A stretch of 64,000 nucleotides of DNA, from assembly GCF_003570905.1 (NCBI RefSeq), contig NZ_QXJM01000015.1:1-64000 (forward strand). The letters run 5' to 3'. The notes beneath the pieces are model-generated. The model worked only from the letters and a program-made list of their open reading frames with translations, was not told the origin of the DNA and ran no database searches. This DNA comes from Cohnella faecalis (GTDB lineage: Bacteria > Bacillota > Bacilli > Paenibacillales > Paenibacillaceae). Positions 58,198-64,000 of this stretch are shown here, piece by piece. A program made the position numbers and the translations under genes. Position 1 is the stretch's first letter, and each line of letters opens with the position of its first letter.

Positions 58198-58548
58198 ATG
58201 ACCCAGAGCGCGGAACAACCGATTTCGTTAAACAAAGGTACGCCAGGGCAGCCATGTCCGATCGCAAGCACTCTCGACATTATCGGCACGAAGTGGACTT
58301 TTCTCATCGTTCGCGACCTGCTGATCGACGGCACGCTGCGCTTCAGCGAGCTGTTGAGGTCTATGGAAGGGATTAGTCCGAAAACTCTGTCCTTGCGATT
58401 GCGGGAGCTGGAGGAGCATGGAATCGTCGACAGGACGGTTTATCCGGAGGTGCCCCCGAAAGTGGAATATCGCTTGACGGACAAAGGGCGGCAGCTTGAA
58501 GGCGTATTCATCGAATTGAAGCGATTCGGGCTTGGCTTGCGGCGATAG
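58198..58548 (+). CDS. HxlR-family transcriptional regulator
   Basis: The 116-residue winged-helix protein has CPIASTLDIIGTKWTFLIVRDLL, RFSELLRSMEGISPKTLSLRLRELEEHG and YRLTDKGRQL. The single N-terminal cysteine (residue 20) is where thiol-based sensing occurs in YodB/HypR relatives. It most likely represses the divergent quinone reductase and responds to quinones or aldehydes. Confidence 0.9.
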   Translation: MTQSAEQPISLNKGTPGQPCPIASTLDIIGTKWTFLIVRDLLIDGTLRFSELLRSMEGISPKTLSLRLRELEEHGIVDRTVYPEVPPKVEYRLTDKGRQLEGVFIELKRFGLGLRR

Positions 58549-58623
58549 CGTTCTCGGAATTCGTTAATTTCATATATAATCACATACTAAAATAACGATT
58601 TCTTTTTACCACATCCTTTGCGT

Positions 58624-59355
58624 CTAGACTGCTTTTTTCGAGAAATACGTCCAGCCGGTTATAAAAAACAGGAGGAAGCTGATTAGTATGACGACGGGAA
58701 GCGCAGCGGAGATCGTATTAAATGCGCCGTCCCCGTATGCCTCTCGCGGAAGCATCGCCAGCATAGGCTGCGCCCAAGGATAATAAGGAGCGTACGTGTC
58801 CGAATTTACGACCAGTATATTGGGCAGCGTAAGGACAACATTGACCGCAAGCGGAGCCGCAAAGCTCTGAAAAGCTACGGATACGAACAGCTGCAAGGCG
58901 GCCAGCGGCAAGCAGGCGATCCAACCCCATGCGACGGAGACCAAAAGTGCCTTCCAAGGTACCGGATCCGAAAAGCCGTGCAAAGTGCCGACGAAAATGA
59001 CCGCGAGCAAGAACAACGCTTGGGTTGCAGCCAGCATCATCATAATGACTGCAAATTTGACGACATACACGCGAGTCCGGGTTACAGGCAGTGACAGCAT
59101 CGTTTTCCAGCCACCACCCGCATGCTCGTACCGGCATACCAATGCCGCATAAATGCCGGTCAATAGCGGAAGAAACAGCATGGCGTGCAAAATCGACATC
59201 ATCATTAACGCTTCTATCCAAGGAAACCGCTCCCCTGTCTCCACCCCCGAGTCCATAAAGCCGAACATCGAAGCGATTAAAGGGCTGACCGCGACGAGAA
59301 GCCAGATAACCGATCGACGGATTTTGAGCCATTCCGAACGAAACATAGGAATCAT
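58624..59355 (-). CDS. ABC permease, LanG/lantibiotic-immunity type
   Basis: The 243-residue membrane protein has about six helices and the pattern of MutG/LanG permeases (MFRSEWLKIRRSVIWLLVAVSPLIASMFGF; KTMLSLPVTRTRVYVVKF). It follows its sister permease by 3 nt and is the last gene of the ATPase-permease-permease set. Confidence 0.88.
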   Translation of the reverse strand: MIPMFRSEWLKIRRSVIWLLVAVSPLIASMFGFMDSGVETGERFPWIEALMMMSILHAMLFLPLLTGIYAALVCRYEHAGGGWKTMLSLPVTRTRVYVVKFAVIMMMLAATQALFLLAVIFVGTLHGFSDPVPWKALLVSVAWGWIACLPLAALQLFVSVAFQSFAAPLAVNVVLTLPNILVVNSDTYAPYYPWAQPMLAMLPREAYGDGAFNTISAALPVVILISFLLFFITGWTYFSKKAV

Positions 59356-59358
59356 CCG

Positions 59359-60075
59359 TTACTTCACGTCCTTTCTGACGAATTCGTTCATTCCGACAAG
59401 AAACAGGACAGCCCCAAGAACAAGACCCGCACTCAGAGCATAGAGCCGATCGTCAGGAGTTGCGGTCATTACTGGCCATTTCCACGGAACCCAGTCGGGA
59501 AACCGTTCGGCGAACATAGACGCTACCGTGCCGAAGATGCCTAACGTAAGCGGCAGAGCCTGATTGTGAAGCGACACCGACAGCCAGGTTTGGAGCGCGA
59601 CAAGGGGCAGAGCCGCGACGAACGGAACATACGCGTTCAGCAGCATGAGCTCCCAAGGAACGTTCATTCGGAATCCGAGCGCCCAGCCGAGGGCGGCCGT
59701 GAAGGGGATAAGCAACGAGCAGGAGACAAATAACAGTGCCAGCGTCAGGAGCAGCTTGCCGGCAAAAACATCCGTTTTGCGAACCGGAAGGGCGAGAGTC
59801 ATTTTCCACGCGTTCATTTGGTGCTCGATTCCCGCCGTCATGGACGCAAGAATGGCAAGCCCGATAAACATGGCGGGCAGCATGAGCAGAGAGACATTTT
59901 CGATGAGTCCGCTCCATAGCTCGTCCTTGTATTGCCCCTTGACCAAATATTCGTAGCGCAATCCGAAATTTACGGCTTGCAGGCCGACCACGCCGAAAGG
60001 TCCGAGAACGACGAGAAACCAAATGAGCTTCTTCCTGATTTTCAGAAATTCGGAGGAAAGGACGCGAAGGATCAT
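59359..60075 (-). CDS. ABC permease, LanE/lantibiotic-immunity type
   Basis: The 238-residue permease has about six helices and the LanE-like opening RVLSSEFLKIRKKLIWFLVVLGPFGVVGLQAVNF, with KMTLALPVRKTDVFAGKLLLT in the same place as its sister. The start overlaps the ATPase stop by four bases. With LanF and LanG it would expel membrane-active peptides. Confidence 0.88.
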   Translation of the reverse strand: MILRVLSSEFLKIRKKLIWFLVVLGPFGVVGLQAVNFGLRYEYLVKGQYKDELWSGLIENVSLLMLPAMFIGLAILASMTAGIEHQMNAWKMTLALPVRKTDVFAGKLLLTLALLFVSCSLLIPFTAALGWALGFRMNVPWELMLLNAYVPFVAALPLVALQTWLSVSLHNQALPLTLGIFGTVASMFAERFPDWVPWKWPVMTATPDDRLYALSAGLVLGAVLFLVGMNEFVRKDVK

Positions 60076-60998
60076 AAGCTTCCCTCCGATCCCGTTATAT
60101 CGAGGAAGATGCTTTCCAGCGAAGCGACTTCCTCCTCAACCCTGTACACCTGGTAATTCTGCCGCACCAGTCCGGCGACGATAGAAGCCACGGCCTGATC
60201 GCTTGCTTGCTCGACGGTTAGCCTGCTTCGATCCCACTCCGCCCGATGGCCTTGCGACAGAAGGAGCCGCCATGCCGATTCGGGATCGCTGACTCCGAGA
60301 CTTATTCGGCTCTTCGCTTGCCGCTTCAGCACATCGATTTTATCTTGAAACAGCATATTTCCCTTCGCGATAATGCCAACCCGCGTCGCCATCTGCTCAA
60401 CCTCGGATAGAAGATGGCTGGAAATCAGGATCGTCACCCCATGTGTTCGGGGCAAGCTTTTGATCAGCTCGCGAATTTCCAGAATACCGGCGGGATCGAG
60501 GCCGTTGGTCGGCTCGTCCAGGATGAGCAGCTCCGGCTCGCCGAGCAGCGCCGTTGCAATTCCGAGCCTCTGCTTCATGCCGAGAGAGAACCCTTTGACC
60601 GGACGATGCGCTTCCTTGGACAGCCGGACGACCGACAATGCCTCGTCTATTCGATTCCGGGACACGCCCAATAGCCGACGAACCGTCTCCAAATTTTCAT
60701 AGGCGCTTAAATGCCCGTAATACGAAGGATACTCGACCAAAGAACCAACCTTGCGGAGTATCGCCAGCCGATCCCTGCGGATGTCTTGACCGAAGATGCG
60801 AACGGTTCCGAATGTCGGCTTTGCAAGGCCGAGCAGCATCCGTATAGTCGTTGTCTTGCCTGCTCCGTTCGGTCCGAGAAAGCCGTAAATATCGCCTCGT
60901 TTAATCTTCAAATGAACATCGCTGACGACCGCCTTGCCGCTTATTTTTTTCGTCAGCCCTCGCGTCTCCAAAATGAGCTCGCTTGTCTTTTCTATCAT
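60072..60998 (-). CDS. ABC ATPase, LanF/BcrA type
   Basis: The 308-residue ATPase has GFLGPNGAGKTTTIRMLLGL (Walker A), FSLGMKQRLGIATALLGEPELLILDEPTNGLDPAG (signature, Walker B) and the C-terminal extension of drug/lantibiotic exporters. GAGGTG lies seven bases before the ATG at 60998. It follows a two-component system by about 60 nt, matching lantibiotic or bacitracin resistance modules. Confidence 0.92.
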   Translation of the reverse strand: MIEKTSELILETRGLTKKISGKAVVSDVHLKIKRGDIYGFLGPNGAGKTTTIRMLLGLAKPTFGTVRIFGQDIRRDRLAILRKVGSLVEYPSYYGHLSAYENLETVRRLLGVSRNRIDEALSVVRLSKEAHRPVKGFSLGMKQRLGIATALLGEPELLILDEPTNGLDPAGILEIRELIKSLPRTHGVTILISSHLLSEVEQMATRVGIIAKGNMLFQDKIDVLKRQAKSRISLGVSDPESAWRLLLSQGHRAEWDRSRLTVEQASDQAVASIVAGLVRQNYQVYRVEEEVASLESIFLDITGSEGSL

Positions 60999-61058
60999 GA
61001 TCGATCACCTCGATCATGATCATATCTCGCGAAGGTTAAAGCGATAGTTCGCCTGCGT

Positions 61059-62468
61059 TTAAGCTTCGGTTAAAAAAGAATCCGACGGGGCAGCGTTCGA
61101 AGCTACGATAAAAATCGTTCCCGAGACTCCGGTTGTTACGTGAGCGCTCAGATTCATTTCCTTCAACATAAGGGTCGCGATAGACAGCCCGATGCCCATC
61201 CCTTTTTCCTCCGAATCCCCGGTCATTCCAGGTCCGCGATCGCGAATGGCAATCGAGCCGCCATTGCACGCAGACACATGAAGTGCGACGAAACGGCCCG
61301 ATTTCGCGTGACGAAGCACATTTTGCAAGATGTTGTCCAGCACCCGCTCCAGCCACTGCGGATCTGCCTCCCAATAGAAGGCGTTCTCGGACAATTCGGA
61401 GTCGATCTCGAAGCCGTTCTGCTCGAATACCGGATACCAGCCGGCGAAATGCGTTCTCGCCAATCGGACGATATCGACGCGCTGCTGACGATACGGATAT
61501 TTGCCGGACGTTAACAACGAATATGAGATTAAATTTTCGATCAGTTGTCCCAAATAGTCGGTTTTTCGTTCGATGAGCTCAATCGAAGATTTTCCTTTGT
61601 CGGTAAGCGCTTCTTGCTTAAGGCTGAACGCATGTCCGCGAATGGTCGTCAGCGGCGTCCGCAAGTCATGGGACAGCTTGGCGATCAAGTCCCGTCGGAG
61701 CGCCTCTTCCTCGATCTCCCTCTCCCGACTATCCTCAAGCTTTTGAACCATCCGATTGAATGAGCGCTCAAGCCGTCCGATTTCATCTTCATTAAGCGCG
61801 TTGACCGGACCGGGAATACCGGTATCCGAGGGGACGGTCATGGCCTTCTGCAATCGAACGAGCCTTCTTCTTATCCGGTAGAAGAAAAGCAGCGATACCA
61901 AGAGAAACAAAAGAAGGATCAGCAGGAAGCCCGCAAAGATCCACCTTAGCTCCATGTTCGCTCCACTCCAGCCTCTTCCCGAATTCATCGTGCTTCGAGC
62001 CAGCTCGAATACCATGAATCCGCGGCGCTCCCCTTCCCCGATGAAACCGATGACGGTGAAAGGATCTCCTCCCGTTCGCTCCTTCATAAATCGTACCGTG
62101 TAAGAAGCGTTCCAAATGGCGGGAATGTCCTTGCTCGCAGTCAGCGTTAGCCGCGTCTTGCCGCTCTCGTCCACCCAGAACATATCCGCGCGGGGATATT
62201 CGATCTTAAGCTTGCGCAGCGTTTCATCCACTTGCCCGTCCGCCGCTCCTTCCAGCTTTGCCGCTTCGGAGCGCCACATTTTCTCCAGCTTTTCTCCGTC
62301 CCGGTATAGGGCCTCCGCAGGATCGACCGATGCTCGCAACGGCCAATATAGGAGCAATGAAACCAGAGGAGACGATAGAGGCAACAGAAGCAGTGCCGCC
62401 AGAACGATCAGCAAGTATTGGGACAGCAGCGATTGCCTCAGTTTGAATGCTCGAAGCAGCCTCTTCAT
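61059..62468 (-). CDS. Sensor histidine kinase
   Basis: The 469-residue kinase has two membrane helices (about 14-38 and 175-200) around a roughly 135-residue outer domain, a HAMP region, KLSHDLRTPLTTIRGHAF with the phosphorylated His, DNILQNVLRHAKSG (N box), IRDRGPGM and GIGLSIATLMLKEM. The ATG at 62468 overlaps the response regulator stop by four bases. It likely senses cell-envelope stress or an antimicrobial peptide and controls the LanFEG genes. Confidence 0.9.
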   Translation of the reverse strand: MKRLLRAFKLRQSLLSQYLLIVLAALLLLPLSSPLVSLLLYWPLRASVDPAEALYRDGEKLEKMWRSEAAKLEGAADGQVDETLRKLKIEYPRADMFWVDESGKTRLTLTASKDIPAIWNASYTVRFMKERTGGDPFTVIGFIGEGERRGFMVFELARSTMNSGRGWSGANMELRWIFAGFLLILLLFLLVSLLFFYRIRRRLVRLQKAMTVPSDTGIPGPVNALNEDEIGRLERSFNRMVQKLEDSREREIEEEALRRDLIAKLSHDLRTPLTTIRGHAFSLKQEALTDKGKSSIELIERKTDYLGQLIENLISYSLLTSGKYPYRQQRVDIVRLARTHFAGWYPVFEQNGFEIDSELSENAFYWEADPQWLERVLDNILQNVLRHAKSGRFVALHVSACNGGSIAIRDRGPGMTGDSEEKGMGIGLSIATLMLKEMNLSAHVTTGVSGTIFIVASNAAPSDSFLTEA

Positions 62469-63136
62469 GACTTCACCCGGTAGCCGAGTCCCCGAATCGT
62501 CTCGATAATAGCCGGATTGCCCGGATCGATTTCGAGCTTCTCGCGAATGTGCCGAATATGAACCATGATCGTCTTGTCTCCTTCGATATACGACTCCTCC
62601 CAGACAGCTTCGTAAATTTGTTCCTTGGTCAATATTTGATTGGGATGGCGAATAAAATAGTGCAAAATTTGCCATTGCTTGGACGTGAGCGGAATCTCGT
62701 CATTCGTACGGCTGTCGATCACGGTAAGCCGGTCGACATGGACGAGGATATGACCCAGCTTGACGCTTTTTCCGGGAAGCTGTCCATATCTTCGCTGCAG
62801 CACCTCAAGCCGCGCCACCAGCTCGTCCGGGTGGAAGGGCTTCGTCAAATAATCGTCGGCGAAGCGCAAGCCTTGCAGCTTATCGTCGACCGACGTTCTC
62901 GCGGAGAGCATAAGGATTGGAATGCCCGGAGCCTCTTTCTTCAATCTTTGGCCTACCGTGAACCCGTCGAGCCCAGGCAGCATGACGTCAAGCACGACCA
63001 AATCGGCTTGCTTCGCCAGCTCGGCCGCGCCTTCCCCGGTTGTCAGCCATTCTACCTTATAGCCTCTGCGTTCCAGGTCATCTTTCACCCAGAGACCGAT
63101 CTCGGGGTCGTCTTCCACATACAGCACGCGTACCAT
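62465..63136 (-). CDS. OmpR-family response regulator
   Basis: The protein of about 223 residues has the receiver (VRVLYVEDDPEIG, LVVLDVMLPGLDG with the phosphorylated Asp, LTKPFHP with the Lys) and a winged helix (LTSKQWQILHYFIRHPNQILTKEQIYEAVW ... VHIRHIREKLE ... GLGYRV). The start is uncertain: ATG 63136 or TTG 63148. It pairs with the coupled kinase. Confidence 0.9.
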   Translation of the reverse strand: MVRVLYVEDDPEIGLWVKDDLERRGYKVEWLTTGEGAAELAKQADLVVLDVMLPGLDGFTVGQRLKKEAPGIPILMLSARTSVDDKLQGLRFADDYLTKPFHPDELVARLEVLQRRYGQLPGKSVKLGHILVHVDRLTVIDSRTNDEIPLTSKQWQILHYFIRHPNQILTKEQIYEAVWEESYIEGDKTIMVHIRHIREKLEIDPGNPAIIETIRGLGYRVKS

Positions 63137-63203
63137 TCGTCGGTTCAACCTCGTTTACGAATAAGATTTGACCTCATCATAGACGATGGCTTTACGCATG
63201 AAT

Positions 63204-63222
63204 AGTTAAATTTCGTTTAACT
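63204..63222. promoter_or_regulatory. Inverted repeat between response regulator and vanW genes
   Basis: AGTTAAA and TTTAACT flank TTTCG. It lies in the divergent promoter region and is a candidate site for the OmpR-type regulator. Similar GTTAAA-type words recur near 61036-61075, upstream of the LanF gene. Confidence 0.5.
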
Positions 63223-63303
63223 TTCTCGTTCCGCGCGTTCCTTCATAATCGAACGCCAACAAACCGATACTAACGGAACATCGCCCCATTTAAGAGGTGT
63301 CTC

Positions 63304-64000
63304 ATGCTGCGCTTGTTGTGGATTGCGGGAATTTCGCTCGTTCTTCGGCAGAATGCCGTCCCTGACGAATTGTCGATCGTAAATCAAGGAACGACGGTCG
63401 CAAAAGTGAATCGCGGCGACTATTCGCTGCCCGCCACTCCTTTGATCGACCCCGCCAAGCTCGATAGTTTGCTCGACAACGTCGAACGTCAGACCTTCCG
63501 ACTGCCCCGTGACGCCGAAATCGGAAATCACGGAGGCATCGTGGCCGAGCAGCCCGGCTATCGTTTGGACCGGGCCGGCTTTACTCACTTGTTTCACATC
63601 TATTTCTACGGCAGCGGCACATCGTCGATGGAAGTACCGCTCAAGCTGATCTACCCGAAGGTAGACAGCGAATTGTTGGCTTATCTAAGGGAAAAGCCGA
63701 TCGGTCATTACGTCACATACTTCAATGCGGGCAACAAAAACCGCTCGCGCAACATCGCGTTGGCGGCCAAAGCCATTAACAATCAGGTCGTGTTTCCGAA
63801 CGAGACGTTCTCGTTCAATCAAATCGTCGGTCAGCGCAACGAAAAGAAGGGGTATGTACGCGCTCCCGTAATCGTCAGAGGAGAATTGTCGGAGGGCATC
63901 GGCGGCGGAATCTGTCAAGTATCCTCGACTTTGTTCAATGCCGTCGACCGGGCGGGGCTGTTAATCGTAAAGAGGTATTCCCACAGCCGGCACGTCCCGT
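63304..64000 (+). CDS. VanW-family protein, 5' part (runs off the window)
   Basis: The frame starts with ATG at 63304 (AAGAGGTG upstream) and stays open for 232 codons to the window end. A short hydrophobic start is followed by a region before the VanW domain, which contains YVTYFNAGNKNRSRNIALAAKAINNQVVFPNETFSFNQIVG and GIGGGICQVSSTLFNAV. VanW proteins are membrane-linked cell-wall proteins of unclear function found beside glycopeptide resistance and sporulation genes. It is divergent from the two-component system. Confidence 0.88.
   Translation, partial: MLRLLWIAGISLVLRQNAVPDELSIVNQGTTVAKVNRGDYSLPATPLIDPAKLDSLLDNVERQTFRLPRDAEIGNHGGIVAEQPGYRLDRAGFTHLFHIYFYGSGTSSMEVPLKLIYPKVDSELLAYLREKPIGHYVTYFNAGNKNRSRNIALAAKAINNQVVFPNETFSFNQIVGQRNEKKGYVRAPVIVRGELSEGIGGGICQVSSTLFNAVDRAGLLIVKRYSHSRHVP

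Noticed and set aside
1..64000. tRNA, rRNA, integrase or insertion sequence
   Set aside because: I looked for tRNA cloverleaf segments, transposase motifs and terminal repeats and found none I can support.

Overview
The window comes from a spore-forming, Gram-positive Firmicute, most likely Paenibacillaceae (Cohnella/Paenibacillus-like). The signs are a gerB-gerA-gerC type germinant receptor locus, strong AGGAGG-type ribosome binding sites, frequent TTG/GTG starts, Fur boxes, a CcpA cre site, YumC-type ferredoxin reductase, LanFEG-type ABC genes and many lipobox substrate-binding proteins. Most of the sequence is moderately GC-rich; the block around 45.4-51.4 kb is visibly more AT-rich.

Positions 1-12093 form one huge imperfect palindrome. 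The left arm (1-5992) is the reverse complement of 6061-12093, with a 68-nt loop inside gerC. The left arm is riddled with single-base indels, so its genes are broken; the right arm from about 7.9 kb outward is clean. I read this as a fold-back (chimeric read) artefact at a contig end. The right arm should be taken as the real locus.

8.9-26.4 kb (minus strand) is a large carbohydrate/sugar-acid catabolic region. A GntR-type regulator with a C-terminal solute-binding domain (26447-25032) precedes a strong promoter overlapped by TGTAC operator repeats and a cre site. Then follow an MDR dehydrogenase, an LplB/LplC/lipoprotein-type ABC importer, a beta-helix protein, two Gfo/Idh/MocA dehydrogenases, an RraA-family protein, an SDR, a FAH-family hydrolase, an amidohydrolase, an IlvD/Edd-family dehydratase and an M20 amidohydrolase. 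Together these resemble a non-phosphorylative sugar oxidation route. The germination operon follows.

27.0-31.6 kb (minus) carries a ba3-type cytochrome oxidase operon (CuA-like lipoprotein, subunit IIa, subunit II, subunit I), then a chemotaxis transducer without a sizeable external domain, then a divergent IF-3 paralogue. Three intergenic arrays with a repeat period near 51 bp lie at 13.7, 26.6 and 31.8 kb.

33.0-43.9 kb (minus) is a ten-gene operon divergent from a LysR regulator: LLM flavin monooxygenase, dipeptide-type ABC importer, a GctAB-like pair, a thiol-dioxygenase-like cupin, a class III CoA-transferase and a DinB protein. I propose an uncharacterised pathway for an organosulfur or thioether acid.

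45.4-54.1 kb is iron-related. Two separate loci each encode an AraC regulator that reads straight, in frame and without a stop, into a siderophore-binding lipoprotein. Each internal start has its own ribosome binding site and a Fur box embedded in the coding sequence. Between them lie a decayed RHS toxin locus and an HD-domain nucleotidase. The rest holds a SWIM/SNF2 helicase, an HxlR/quinone-reductase pair, a two-component system with a LanFEG-like transporter and the 5' part of a vanW-family gene. Many single-base homopolymer frameshifts across the window point to an incompletely polished long-read assembly.
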